From positions 1 through 33,347 of the forward strand of contig NZ_JAHLSY010000020.1 in the NCBI RefSeq assembly GCF_019049855.1: DNA of 33,347 bases, given 5' to 3'. A program made the translations under genes and the position numbers. The notes beneath the pieces are model-generated. The model ran no database searches and had not been told where the DNA came from. It worked only from the letters and a program-made list of their open reading frames with translations. Below, piece after piece: positions 22,863 through 32,005 of the stretch. Position 1 is the first letter of the stretch, and the number at the start of each line of letters is the position of its first letter. This DNA is from Hydrogenophilus thiooxidans (GTDB lineage Bacteria > Pseudomonadota > Gammaproteobacteria > Burkholderiales > Rhodocyclaceae).

Positions 22863-23893
22863 GCCCGTTTCGTCTCTACGCTCAGCTCATTGCCGCGATG
22901 GTGATGTGGGGCGCAACGTGGCCAGCGGGCCGGATCGTGGCGCAAGCGCTCGATGCTCCGGCTTCCGCCGCTGCGATGCGATTCACGCTCGCAGCGCTGG
23001 TTTTGTGGGGGATCGCGCGGCTGCGTGGCGTGCCGCTCACCCCGCGGCGTCCGGTTGTCGTGCTGCCAGAGGCTGGTGCGAGGGGTGCCCCGCCGGATGC
23101 GGCGGCTGCGCCGTCGGCGACGCGGCAAACGGTACCCCTGACGGCACCCTTTGGGGGCGGGGCGCGGTCCCATCCCTTGTCTGCGGCGGTGCGCCTCGCG
23201 GCAATGGGCTTTTTCGGCATTTTTCTCTACAACCTCTTTTTTCTCTACGGGTTGCAGCATGTCACCGCGGGCCGAGGCGCGCTGGTGGTCGCGCTCAACC
23301 CCGTTGTGGTCGCGGTCACGGCGTGGTGGCTCGCAGGCGAACCGCACGGTTGGCGGCAACACCTCGGTGCGGTTGTGGCGCTGGTAGGGTGCCTCACCGT
23401 GATCGGCAAAGGAGACCCCGTTGCGCTGCTTACGGGCGCAGTTGGTGTGGGGGACTGGCTGATCCTGGGCTGCGTCGCCACCTGGACGATCTATACCTTC
23501 CTGGGCAAAAAGGCCACCCAGACTTTTTCCCCGCTTGCGGTGACCTTTTGGGCGGCGCTGATCGGCGCAACGCTGCTTTGGGGCGTGGCTGCCGTGCAAG
23601 GTGAAGCGCTCGGGTGGCGAGCGTGGCCACAGACGGTGTGGTTGGCGGTCTGCTTCATGGGGGTGCTGGCTACCGCGCTCGGCTACACTTGGTATTCGGA
23701 AGCGGTCCATCGTTTGGGTGCGGCGCGGGCGGCGCTCTTCATCAACTTGGTGCCGGTTTCCGGTGTCGTCACCGGTTGGCTGTTGTTGGACGAACCGCTT
23801 TCGTGGCCGGTGCTCGTAGGTGGCCTCCTGGTGCTCACCGGCGTGACATTGACAACCCAAAAACCAAAGGAGCGAGGTCGTGTTACTGAGTGA
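22859..23893 (+). CDS. EamA-family drug/metabolite transporter
   Basis: A ten-helix inner membrane protein of 344 residues formed from two EamA repeats: MWGATWPAGRIVAQA in the first and GWLLLDEPLSWPVLVGGLLVLTG at the end of the second. It starts at a GTG inside the thiolase stop and overlaps the following dehydrogenase by 14 bases, so it is translated as part of the liu operon. Between helices 2 and 3 there is a Pro/Ala/Gly-rich hydrophilic insert of roughly 50 residues (about 63-110) not usual for the family. The substrate is unknown; export of a branched-chain acid or amino acid is an inference. Confidence 0.85.
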   Translation: MSPFRLYAQLIAAMVMWGATWPAGRIVAQALDAPASAAAMRFTLAALVLWGIARLRGVPLTPRRPVVVLPEAGARGAPPDAAAAPSATRQTVPLTAPFGGGARSHPLSAAVRLAAMGFFGIFLYNLFFLYGLQHVTAGRGALVVALNPVVVAVTAWWLAGEPHGWRQHLGAVVALVGCLTVIGKGDPVALLTGAVGVGDWLILGCVATWTIYTFLGKKATQTFSPLAVTFWAALIGATLLWGVAAVQGEALGWRAWPQTVWLAVCFMGVLATALGYTWYSEAVHRLGAARAALFINLVPVSGVVTGWLLLDEPLSWPVLVGGLLVLTGVTLTTQKPKERGRVTE

Positions 23894-25025
23894 AGAGCAT
23901 CGGATGATTCAACACGCGATCCGGGACTACGTGCGCGAACGCATCGTCCCGTTCGCGGCGCAGTGGGATCGCGACCATACCTTCCCCCGCGACGCGTTGC
24001 AGGGTCTGGGGGCGTTGGGCGCGTTGGGGATCACCGTACCCGCCGAATGGGGCGGCGCGGGGCTCGACACGCTGGCCACCGCGCTCGTGATCGAAGAGGT
24101 GGCGGCGGGCGACGGCGCCACCTCGACGATCGTTTCGGTGCAGAATTCGTTGGTCAATTCGATCCTGCTCAAATACGGCTCGGACGCGCAGAAGTCGGCG
24201 TGGCTGCCCCGACTGGCAACCGGCGAAGCGCTCGGGTGTTTTTGCCTCACGGAACCGCACGTGGGTTCGGACGCCGCTGCAATCCGCACGCGTGCCGAAC
24301 GCACCGCCGACGGCTGGGTATTGAACGGCGTGAAGCAATTCATCACCACGGGAAAAAACGCCGATGTTGCGATCGTCTTCGCGGTGACCGACCCCGCTGC
24401 CGGTAAGCGCGGCATCTCCTGTTTCCTCGTGCCCACCGCCACACCCGGTTACGTGGTGAGTCGGATCGAGGAAAAATTGGGGCAAAACGCAAGCGACACG
24501 GCACAGATCACGCTCGAGGATTGTCGCGTGCCCGCCGACGCGCTGATCGGTGCCGAAGGGCAAGGGTACAAGATCGCGCTCTCCAACCTGGAAGGGGGGC
24601 GCATCGGGATTGCGGCGCAAAGCGTCGGGATGGCGCGCGCGGCGCTTGCAACGGCGCTGCAATACGCGAAAGAGCGCGAAGCCTTTGGCCAACCGATCGT
24701 CCACCACCAAGCGGTGGGATTCAAACTCGCCGAGATGGCCACCCAAATCGAAGCGGCTCGGCAACTCGTCTGGCACGCTGCCGTGAAACGCGACGCGGGC
24801 GAACCGTGCCTCAAAGAGGCTTCGATGGCTAAGCTCTTCGCTTCCGAAATGGCCGAACGGGTGGCGTCGGCCGCGATCCAGATCTTGGGCGGATACGGCT
24901 ACGTGCGCGATTTCCCGGTAGAACGGATCTACCGTGACGTGCGCGTCTGCCAGATCTACGAAGGGACGAGCGAAATCCAAAAACTCGTGATCGCACGCGA
25001 CCTCATCGCCAATGGGATCGCGTGA
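23880..25025 (+). CDS. Acyl-CoA dehydrogenase (second paralogue in the liu operon)
   Basis: An FAD-dependent acyl-CoA dehydrogenase of 381 residues. Motifs are FCLTEPHVGSDAAA (FAD and substrate), QFITTGKNADVAIVFA and the C-terminal YEGTSEIQKLVIARDL, whose first Glu is the usual catalytic base of short- and medium-chain enzymes. It thus differs from liuA and probably acts on a straight or 2-methyl-branched short acyl-CoA. It starts at a GTG with AAAGGAGCG before it, overlapping the transporter by 14 bases. Isobutyryl-, 2-methylbutyryl- or butyryl-CoA are all possible substrates. Confidence 0.9.
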   Translation: MLLSEEHRMIQHAIRDYVRERIVPFAAQWDRDHTFPRDALQGLGALGALGITVPAEWGGAGLDTLATALVIEEVAAGDGATSTIVSVQNSLVNSILLKYGSDAQKSAWLPRLATGEALGCFCLTEPHVGSDAAAIRTRAERTADGWVLNGVKQFITTGKNADVAIVFAVTDPAAGKRGISCFLVPTATPGYVVSRIEEKLGQNASDTAQITLEDCRVPADALIGAEGQGYKIALSNLEGGRIGIAAQSVGMARAALATALQYAKEREAFGQPIVHHQAVGFKLAEMATQIEAARQLVWHAAVKRDAGEPCLKEASMAKLFASEMAERVASAAIQILGGYGYVRDFPVERIYRDVRVCQIYEGTSEIQKLVIARDLIANGIA

Positions 25026-25062
25026 CCACGAGTCGAGAACCCCACGAAAAAGAGGAGGTGGC

Positions 25063-25659
25063 ATGACGCTCGATTTCTATTTCGACTTTTCCTCACCCTA
25101 CGGCTACTTGATGGCCGAAATGATCGAGGAGGTGGCGCAACGGCACCACGCAACCGTCGTGTGGCGACCGTTTTTGTTGGGCGCGGTCTACCAAAAGACC
25201 GGTGACAAGCCGTTGCCGTCACATCCGTTGAAAGGCCCGTACATGCAGCGCGATTTCGCTCGCTCCGCCCGTTTTTACGGCATCCCATTCCGGTTGCCCG
25301 ACCCCTTCCCGGTTTCCACCCACCTGGCCGCCCGTGCGTTCTATGTCCTCAACGACGGGTCGAGCGAAACGGCAAAACGGTGGGCGATCGCGGTCTTTCG
25401 CGCCTATTTCCGGGATGGACGCAACATCGCCGATGCCGAGACGCTGACGGCGATCGCGCGCGAACTCGGGCTCGACGCCGACGCGCTTGGCAGCGCGATG
25501 CAGTCGCCAGCGGAAAAAGCGCGTCTGCGCGCCGAATGTGACGCGGCAATCGCCCGCGGTGTCTTTGGCTCGCCGATGGTATGGATTGGTGCAGAGCCGT
25601 TTTGGGGCGTCGATCGTTTGCCGCAGATCGAGCGTTGGCTGGCCGAAGGGCCGTTTTAG
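25063..25659 (+). CDS. DsbA-family 2-hydroxychromene-2-carboxylate isomerase-like protein
   Basis: About 198 residues with a thioredoxin-fold/kappa-GST layout: FYFDFSSPYGYL at the N-terminus with the catalytic-type Ser replacing the DsbA Cys pair, a helical insert, and GVFGSPMVWIGAEPFWGVDRL at the end (cis-Pro and glutathione site). Relatives isomerise 2-hydroxychromene-2-carboxylate in naphthalene breakdown, but many sit in acyl-CoA operons with unknown function. No aromatic-degradation gene is near. GGAGGTGG precedes the ATG at 25063; the frame is open from 25012, but that part overlaps the previous gene and does not look like this family. Confidence 0.85.
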   Translation: MTLDFYFDFSSPYGYLMAEMIEEVAQRHHATVVWRPFLLGAVYQKTGDKPLPSHPLKGPYMQRDFARSARFYGIPFRLPDPFPVSTHLAARAFYVLNDGSSETAKRWAIAVFRAYFRDGRNIADAETLTAIARELGLDADALGSAMQSPAEKARLRAECDAAIARGVFGSPMVWIGAEPFWGVDRLPQIERWLAEGPF

Positions 25660-25680
25660 CGACGCAAGGAGCTTCGTGAG

Positions 25681-27288
25681 ATGAAACGAATCGAAACCCG
25701 GATCGACGTCAAATCGGAAACGTTCCAGACCAACGCGCGCGCGATGCGCGAATTGGTAGACGATCTGCGCGCGCTCTCCGCGCGGATTCGCGAAGGCGGT
25801 GGCGCGGCCGCGCGTTCGAAACACGTCGCACGCGGCAAATTGTTGCCGCGCGAACGCATCGACGTGCTGCTCGACCCCGGTTCGCCGTTTTTGGAGATCG
25901 GGCAGCTCGCTGCATACGGCTGCTACGACGACGAAGCCCCATCCGCCGGGATGGTTGCGGGGGTTGGTCGGATTGCCGGCGTCGAATGCATGATCGTCGC
26001 GAACGACGCGACCGTCAAAGGAGGGACCTACTACCCGCTCACGGTGAAGAAACACCTGCGGGCGCAAGAGATTGCGGAACAGAACCGCTTGCCATGCGTC
26101 TATCTGGTCGATTCGGGCGGCGCATTTTTGCCGCTCCAAGACGAAGTGTTCCCCGATCGCGACCACTTCGGCCGCATTTTCTACAATCAGGCGCGCATGA
26201 GCGCGCAGGGCATCCCGCAAATCGCGGTGGTGCTGGGCTCTTGCACCGCAGGCGGCGCCTATGTCCCGGCGATGAGCGACGAAACGGTGATCGTCAAAAA
26301 CCAGGGGACGATCTTCCTGGGCGGTCCGCCACTCGTGAAAGCGGCAACCGGGGAGGTGGTCACCGCCGAAGAGCTGGGCGGTGGCGACGTGCATACCCGG
26401 ATCTCTGGCGTTGCCGACCACTTGGCGGAGAACGACCACCATGCGCTGACGCTGGCGCGGCGCATCGTTTCGCACCTCAACTGGCGCAAACCGGTGCAGC
26501 TCGCGCTCGGCAACGCCGAACCGCCAGCGTACGACCCGGAAGAGCTCTACGGCGTTGTCCCCGTCGATCTGCGCAAACCCTTCGACGTGCGTGAGGTGAT
26601 CGCGCGGCTTGTCGACGGTTCGCGCTTCGACGAATTCAAAGCGCGCTACGGCACGACGCTCGTCACCGGATTCGCTGAGCTGTTTGGCTACCCGGTCGGG
26701 ATCGTCGCGAACAACGGCATCCTCTTTTCGGAGTCGGCGCTCAAAGGGGCGCACTTCATCGAACTGTGCGCACAGCGCGGTATCCCGCTCCTCTTTTTGC
26801 AGAACATCACTGGGTTCATGGTCGGGAAGAAGTACGAACACGGCGGCATCGCCAAAGACGGGGCGAAGATGGTCACCGCGGTGGCGTGTGCCGAAGTACC
26901 GAAAATCACCACGATCATCGGCGGATCGTTCGGTGCCGGAAATTACGGGATGTGCGGCCGCGCTTACTCGCCCCGTTTTCTCTGGACCTGGCCCAATAGC
27001 CGCATCTCGGTGATGGGGGGCGAACAAGCCGCGAGTGTGCTCGCGCAGGTGCGGCGCGACGCGATCGAAGCCAAAGGCGGAACGTGGTCTGTGGAAGACG
27101 AAGAAGCGTTCAAAGCGCCGATACGCGCGCAATACGAGCGGCAAGGGCACCCCTACTACGCAAGCGCGCGGCTGTGGGACGACGGCGTGATCGACCCGGC
27201 CGAAACGCGCCGCGTGCTGGGTCTGTCGCTCTCGGCTGCGCTCAACGCCCCGATCCAACCGACGCGCTTTGGCGTCTTTCGGATGTGA
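25681..27288 (+). CDS. liuB: Methylcrotonoyl-CoA carboxylase, carboxyltransferase (beta) subunit
   Basis: The biotin-dependent enzyme carboxylates 3-methylcrotonyl-CoA to 3-methylglutaconyl-CoA. This 535-residue subunit carries the carboxyltransferase halves: [15 protein letters not shown] and [16 protein letters not shown] in the N-half; [32 protein letters not shown] and [20 protein letters not shown] in the C-half. These sequences are typical of MCC rather than of propionyl-CoA carboxylase. The alpha subunit is liuD, two genes downstream. A weak ribosome site precedes the ATG. Confidence 0.95.
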   Translation: MKRIETRIDVKSETFQTNARAMRELVDDLRALSARIREGGGAAARSKHVARGKLLPRERIDVLLDPGSPFLEIGQLAAYGCYDDEAPSAGMVAGVGRIAGVECMIVANDATVKGGTYYPLTVKKHLRAQEIAEQNRLPCVYLVDSGGAFLPLQDEVFPDRDHFGRIFYNQARMSAQGIPQIAVVLGSCTAGGAYVPAMSDETVIVKNQGTIFLGGPPLVKAATGEVVTAEELGGGDVHTRISGVADHLAENDHHALTLARRIVSHLNWRKPVQLALGNAEPPAYDPEELYGVVPVDLRKPFDVREVIARLVDGSRFDEFKARYGTTLVTGFAELFGYPVGIVANNGILFSESALKGAHFIELCAQRGIPLLFLQNITGFMVGKKYEHGGIAKDGAKMVTAVACAEVPKITTIIGGSFGAGNYGMCGRAYSPRFLWTWPNSRISVMGGEQAASVLAQVRRDAIEAKGGTWSVEDEEAFKAPIRAQYERQGHPYYASARLWDDGVIDPAETRRVLGLSLSAALNAPIQPTRFGVFRM

Positions 27289-27303
27289 CGCAGGAGAGAC
27301 GAA

Positions 27304-28107
27304 ATGAGCTACACCACACTGACGATCGAAGAGCGGCCCGTGACGGGGGGTGTCGCGACTTGGGTTTGGATGAATCGCCCCGAGGTGCACAACGCTTTCA
27401 ACGCGCAAGTGATCGCCGAGCTGACCGAAGCGTTTCAGGCCCTATCGCAAACCGAACGGGTGCGGGTGGTGATCCTTGCGGGGCGCGGCAAGAGCTTTTC
27501 CGCTGGGGCGGATCTCGACTGGATGAAAGCGGCGGGGGCGGCATCGGAAGCGGAAAACCGTGAAGACGCGATGCGGCTAGCCGAAATGCTCGCCGCGATC
27601 GCCACTTGCCGCAAACCGACCATCGCGCGGGTGCATGGCGCGGCGCTGGGCGGCGGGATGGGGCTGGCGTGCGCGTGCGACATCTGTGTCGCGAGCGAAC
27701 GGGCGCAATTTGGCACCACCGAGGTCCGCTTCGGCATCATCCCGTCGGCGATCAGCCCCTACGTGTTGCGTGCGATCGGGCCGCGTCAAGCGCTGCGCTA
27801 TTTTCAGACCGGCGAACGGATCCCGGCGGCGCGGGCGCTGGCGTTGGGCATCGCCCACGAGGTGGCACCCGAAACCGAACTCGACTCCGTGATCGACGGC
27901 CTCATCGCCGAACTCGTCAAAGGGGGGCCGAACGCACTCTGGGAGGCGAAGTCGCTCGTCGCGGCTGTCGCCCACCAACCGATCGACGCGGCGCTGCGCG
28001 CGGAAACCGCGGCGCGGATCGCGCGGGTGCGCGCGACCCCCGAAGCGCGTGAAGGGCTTGCGGCGTTCCTCGAAAAACGGCCAGCGCGTTGGATTGCCGA
28101 ATCGTGA
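27304..28107 (+). CDS. liuC: Methylglutaconyl-CoA hydratase (enoyl-CoA hydratase family)
   Basis: A 267-residue crotonase-fold enzyme that hydrates 3-methylglutaconyl-CoA to HMG-CoA. The oxyanion-hole segments are GRGKSFSAGADLDWMK and HGAALGGGMGLACACD; the Glu that activates water is in TTEVRFGIIPSAISPYV. The Arg/Gly arrangement fits the LiuC branch, and its place between liuB and liuD is the standard one. AGGAG precedes the ATG. Confidence 0.92.
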   Translation: MSYTTLTIEERPVTGGVATWVWMNRPEVHNAFNAQVIAELTEAFQALSQTERVRVVILAGRGKSFSAGADLDWMKAAGAASEAENREDAMRLAEMLAAIATCRKPTIARVHGAALGGGMGLACACDICVASERAQFGTTEVRFGIIPSAISPYVLRAIGPRQALRYFQTGERIPAARALALGIAHEVAPETELDSVIDGLIAELVKGGPNALWEAKSLVAAVAHQPIDAALRAETAARIARVRATPEAREGLAAFLEKRPARWIAES

Positions 28108-28126
28108 CGCGGCGAAAGGAGGCGTG

Positions 28127-30196
28127 ATGTTCCAAAAAATCCTCATTGCCAACCGGGGCGAAATCGCCTGCCGCGTGATCCAGACCGCGCGGCGGCTGGG
28201 GATTCGCACGGTGGCGGTCTATTCCGATGCCGACCGGACCGCGCGGCACGTGCGCCTTGCCGACGAAGCGGTGCATATCGGCGCCGCGCCTGCGCGGGAC
28301 TCTTACTTGCGCAGCGACGCGATCCTGGCCGCGGCGAAACGAACCGGTGCCGAGGCGATCCACCCCGGTTACGGCTTTCTCTCCGAAAACGAGCAGTTCG
28401 CCGAGGCGTGCCGCGCAGCCGGGATCGTCTTCATCGGCCCACCCCCGGAGGCGATCCGTGCGATGGGGGACAAGGCGCACGCCAAAGCGCTGATGGCCAT
28501 AGCAGGCGTGCCGCTTACCCCCGGTTACCACGGGGACGATCAGCGCGACGAGCGGCTCCTTGCCGAAGCAGAGCGCATCGGCTTCCCCGTGCTCATCAAA
28601 GCGACGGCAGGGGGCGGCGGCAAAGGGATGCGCCGTGTCGATCGCCGCGAAGATTTTCTGGCCGCGCTCACCGCCTGTCGCCGCGAAGCCGCGGCGGCGT
28701 TCGGTGACGATCGGGTGCTCGTCGAACGCTACGTGCTCGAGCCGCGGCACGTCGAAATCCAGGTTTTCGCCGACCGCCACGGCAACGCCGTCTATCTCTT
28801 CGAGCGCGACTGTTCCGTGCAGCGGCGCCATCAGAAGGTGCTCGAAGAGGCGCCTGCGCCGGGGTTGAGCGACGCCGAACGGCGGGCGATGGGGGAAGCC
28901 GCGGTGGCGGCGGCGCGCGCCGTGGGGTACGAAGGCGCCGGGACGATCGAATTCATCCGCGCCCCAGATGGTGCGTTCTACTTCATGGAGATGAATACCC
29001 GGCTCCAGGTCGAGCATCCGGTCACCGAGATGATCACCGGACTCGACCTCGTCGAATGGCAGTTACGGGTCGCCGCGGGCGAACCGCTCCCGCTCGCGCA
29101 AGAGCAGATCCCGTGCCACGGTCACGCGATCGAAGCGCGCCTCTACGCCGAAGATCCGGAGAAGGGGTTTCTCCCTGCTACGGGGAAACTCGCAGTGCTC
29201 GAATTTCCGCCCGAAGCGCCCGATCTCCGCGTCGATACCGGTGTCACTGCAGGGGACACGATCACCCCCTATTACGACCCGATGATCGCCAAATTGATCG
29301 TCTGGGGCGAAACGCGCGAAGCGGCGCGGCGCAAACTCGAAGCGGCGCTCAACGCGACGCGCATCGTCGGCGTCGCGAACAACGTCGAGTTTTTGTTGCG
29401 TCTGGTCGCCGCCCCCTCGTTTCGTGACGCGCGGCTCACCACTGCGCTCATCGAACACGAGCAAAACTGGCTCTTCGCCACCCGGAACCCGCCCGAATGG
29501 GCGTGGTGGGCGCTCGCGTGTGCCGAGCTCGAACGGGAAGCGCAAGCGGCGCGTGCGCAGGCGGTTGCACGCGGGGAGCCCCATTCGCCGTGGGCCGCGG
29601 TCGATGGTTGGCGGTTGAACGCGCCGGCAGAGCGGCGGTGGCGCTTCCGGTACCGCGGCGAGACGCGCACCGTCTGCGCGCGGCGGCAGGCGCGCACCTG
29701 GTCGTTTGCGTTCGTCGCGACCGAATCGCAACCGGCGGAAAGCTGGGCCGAAGTGCGCTACCAGGTCGAACCCGACGGCGCGTTGCTGCTCGAGGTCGAC
29801 GGACTCCGCACGCGCGTCGAAGTGATGGTCCATGGTGAACAGCGCCACCTCTTCCTCACTGACGGTGCATTCCGTTTCGAAGCAGTGGCCGAGGAGTGGC
29901 GTGGCGGTGAAGCCGCAGCGACGGAAGGGCAGGTGACCGCGCCGATGCCCGGGCGGGTGATCGCAGTCTCCGTCCAGACGGGAGACAAAGTCGCAGTCGG
30001 GCAACCGCTCCTGACGCTCGAAGCGATGAAGATGGAACACACCCTGACCGCGCCCGCCGCAGGCGTCGTCGCGGCGGTGCACTGTGCCGCCGGTGATCAA
30101 GTGAGCGACGGCGCGGTACTGGTGGAGATCCAAGCGGCAGAAGCGTTGGAGCAGGCGAACGCCGCATCGGCGCCCAGCAAGGAGGAAGAACGATGA
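28127..30196 (+). CDS. liuD: Methylcrotonoyl-CoA carboxylase, biotin carboxylase (alpha) subunit
   Basis: ATP-grasp biotin carboxylase fused to a biotinyl carrier, 689 residues. The N-terminal motif ILIANRGEIACRV, HPGYGFLSEN and the ATP loop TAGGGGKGMR are followed by EMNTRLQVEHPVTE with the catalytic Arg. The biotin lysine is in EAMKMEHTL near the C-terminus. Between them is an MCC-type linker domain of about 170 residues. The ATG at 28127, preceded by AAAGGAGG, begins the conserved FQKILIANRG; an in-frame ATG at 28049 lies inside liuC. It ends in ATGA with liuE. Confidence 0.95.
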   Translation: MFQKILIANRGEIACRVIQTARRLGIRTVAVYSDADRTARHVRLADEAVHIGAAPARDSYLRSDAILAAAKRTGAEAIHPGYGFLSENEQFAEACRAAGIVFIGPPPEAIRAMGDKAHAKALMAIAGVPLTPGYHGDDQRDERLLAEAERIGFPVLIKATAGGGGKGMRRVDRREDFLAALTACRREAAAAFGDDRVLVERYVLEPRHVEIQVFADRHGNAVYLFERDCSVQRRHQKVLEEAPAPGLSDAERRAMGEAAVAAARAVGYEGAGTIEFIRAPDGAFYFMEMNTRLQVEHPVTEMITGLDLVEWQLRVAAGEPLPLAQEQIPCHGHAIEARLYAEDPEKGFLPATGKLAVLEFPPEAPDLRVDTGVTAGDTITPYYDPMIAKLIVWGETREAARRKLEAALNATRIVGVANNVEFLLRLVAAPSFRDARLTTALIEHEQNWLFATRNPPEWAWWALACAELEREAQAARAQAVARGEPHSPWAAVDGWRLNAPAERRWRFRYRGETRTVCARRQARTWSFAFVATESQPAESWAEVRYQVEPDGALLLEVDGLRTRVEVMVHGEQRHLFLTDGAFRFEAVAEEWRGGEAAATEGQVTAPMPGRVIAVSVQTGDKVAVGQPLLTLEAMKMEHTLTAPAAGVVAAVHCAAGDQVSDGAVLVEIQAAEALEQANAASAPSKEEER

Positions 30197-31149
30197 AGCG
30201 CGGGCCAGAGCGGGTGACGATCGTCGAAGTCGGGCCGCGCGACGGGCTGCAGAACGAAGCCACGCCGATCGCCACCGCGACCAAACTCGAACTGATCGCG
30301 CGTCTGCGCGCAGCCGGGCTACCGGTGATCGAAGTCACCGCGTTCGTCTCGCCCAAATGGGTGCCGCAGATGGCCGATCACGCCGAACTCCTGGCGACAC
30401 TGATGCGCGACGCCGACGCCGCGGCGCCACGCTATCCCGTGCTCGTCCCCAACCTCAAAGGGCTGGACGCGGCACTCGCGGCGGGTGCGCGGGAAATCGC
30501 CGTCTTCACCGCAGCGTCCGAGTCCTTTTGCCGGAAAAACATCAACTGCTCGATCCAGGAATCGCTCGAACGCTTCGCCCCGGTGATCGAGCGCGCCCGT
30601 GCGGCGGGTGTCGCGGTGCGGGGCTACGTCTCGTGCGTGGTCGGTTGCCCATACGAAGGCGCAATCGCGCCGCAGGCGGTCGCGCGGGTGGCGAAAGCGC
30701 TGTGGGAACTGGGGTGCCGCGAGATTTCGCTGGGCGACACCATCGGTGTCGGTACGCCGGATACCATCGAACGCATGCTTGCCGCGGTCGCAGCGGAGGT
30801 GCCGATGGATCGCCTGGCTGGTCACTTCCACGACACCTACGGAATGGCGGTCGCAAACGTCGTTGCGGCGTGGCAAATGGGCGTGGCAACCTTCGACGCT
30901 TCGGTGGGCGGTTTGGGTGGCTGCCCCTACGCCCCCGGTGCGGCGGGCAACGTCGCCACCGAAGCGCTCGTCTACCTCTTCGAGCGCATGGGCGTCGCAA
31001 CGGGGGTAGCGCTCGAACCGCTCGTGGACACCGCGTGGTGGATCAGCGCGCAACTGGGACGCACCCCCAACTCACGGGTGGCGCTCGCGCTTGCGCGCAA
31101 GGAGAAGACGAACCGCGACGCCGGGTGCGGGGGGAAATCGGCCGGGTAG
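30193..31149 (+). CDS. liuE: Hydroxymethylglutaryl-CoA lyase
   Basis: A TIM-barrel lyase that cleaves HMG-CoA to acetoacetate and acetyl-CoA, the last step of the leucine pathway. The 318 residues contain EVGPRDGLQNE (metal and catalytic residues), the N-terminal barrel loop ITAFVSPKWVPQMAD (seen as VTAFVSPKW), HFHDTYGMAVAN, and the family signature SVGGLGGCPYAPGAAGN with the catalytic Cys. The start overlaps the liuD stop by four bases and has GGAGGAAG upstream. Confidence 0.95.
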   Translation: MKRGPERVTIVEVGPRDGLQNEATPIATATKLELIARLRAAGLPVIEVTAFVSPKWVPQMADHAELLATLMRDADAAAPRYPVLVPNLKGLDAALAAGAREIAVFTAASESFCRKNINCSIQESLERFAPVIERARAAGVAVRGYVSCVVGCPYEGAIAPQAVARVAKALWELGCREISLGDTIGVGTPDTIERMLAAVAAEVPMDRLAGHFHDTYGMAVANVVAAWQMGVATFDASVGGLGGCPYAPGAAGNVATEALVYLFERMGVATGVALEPLVDTAWWISAQLGRTPNSRVALALARKEKTNRDAGCGGKSAG

Positions 31150-31161
31150 CATTGCCGCGCG

Positions 31162-31962
31162 ATGCTCGCCGAAGCGCTCACCTGGCTGATTACCCCAGCG
31201 CCGTGGGCCGCGCGGCGGCTCGGCTACCTCAAGGAAGCGGTGGCGATCACCGCGCGGTACCGCCGCTGCCGCGCCGCGTGGGCGCCCCATCTCGAGCAGA
31301 GTCGCAACGCCGTTCTCGCCTTTTCCGCGCAGCAACCGCGCCGCCGTACCCTCGTTGTGCTCGGCTCTGGCGCCGGCTTGGATCTCCCTCTGGAAGCGCT
31401 CGCTTCCCAATGGCAGCGCATCCTGCTTGTTGATCTCGTCCATCCGTGGGCGATCCGCTGGCGCGCTGTGCGGCTGCCCCAGGTTTCGTTCGCCACATGG
31501 GACATCGCCGGGGTTGCCGCGGCGCTGCTGGATCGTTGCAACCGCCTGCCCGACCCGAAGCCCGATTGGCCGCTGCCAGCCGATACCGACGCGGTCGTCT
31601 CGCTCAACGTGATGGCGCAACTTCCCGTGGTGCCGCTTGCTTGGCTGGCGGCGCACGGTGTGCCGGATACCGTGTGCGACCCCTGGGCGCAGCAAGTGAT
31701 CGCCGCCCATTGGCGGCAAATGACGATGCTGGGCGTTGCAACGCTTCTCATCACCGACTATGCGGCAACGCACCACCTCTGTCCGTTGCGCGCCACCACC
31801 GCCGCAGACGCTGCATTGCCGCTTCCCCCCGACGAATCGACGCTTTTCGGGTTCGAGTTGCCTCAGCCGCCGCTGCGCCAATGGGTGTGGCGCATTGCTC
31901 CCTGTGGCGAGCTCTCTCCCCACTGGGAACGGCAGTTGCGGGTTGGAGTGTTTGTGCCATAA
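31162..31962 (+). CDS. Uncharacterised protein with a Rossmann-like (methyltransferase-type) motif
   Basis: A 266-residue protein I do not recognise. After a basic N-terminal helical region, TLVVLGSGAGLDLPLEALA followed by ILLVDLVHPWAIRWR looks like the SAM-binding G-loop and acidic strand end of class I methyltransferases. The rest has few family cues apart from many Trp and His residues (VCDPWAQQVIAAHWRQM). It is 12 bases after liuE, but without a clear ribosome site. A putative SAM-dependent methyltransferase is a weak call. Confidence 0.5.
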   Translation: MLAEALTWLITPAPWAARRLGYLKEAVAITARYRRCRAAWAPHLEQSRNAVLAFSAQQPRRRTLVVLGSGAGLDLPLEALASQWQRILLVDLVHPWAIRWRAVRLPQVSFATWDIAGVAAALLDRCNRLPDPKPDWPLPADTDAVVSLNVMAQLPVVPLAWLAAHGVPDTVCDPWAQQVIAAHWRQMTMLGVATLLITDYAATHHLCPLRATTAADAALPLPPDESTLFGFELPQPPLRQWVWRIAPCGELSPHWERQLRVGVFVP

Positions 31963-31963
31963 T
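31936..31963 (+). promoter_or_regulatory. Possible promoter of the AAA-ATPase-like gene
   Basis: TTGCGG (31936-31941), 16 bases, then CATAAT (31958-31963), in a locally AT-richer patch before the ATG at 32006. It overlaps the end of the preceding gene. Weak match to a sigma-70 promoter. Confidence 0.3.
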
Positions 31964-32005
31964 TGGGCGGCAAAGCAAACAAACCATTACGTCGAACGGG
32001 GCTCG

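Noticed and set aside
22256-23860. 534-codon minus-strand open frame opposite thiolase and EamA genes
   Set aside because: The composition is that of a shadow frame and it spans two well-identified genes on the other strand.
25063-25659. Aromatic (naphthalene) degradation from the HCCA-isomerase-like gene
   Set aside because: No ring dioxygenase or related gene is in the window; the family is functionally broad.
25219-27408. 729-codon minus-strand open frame opposite liuB
   Set aside because: It mirrors liuB codon usage, has no recognisable motif or ribosome site, and lies over a certain gene.
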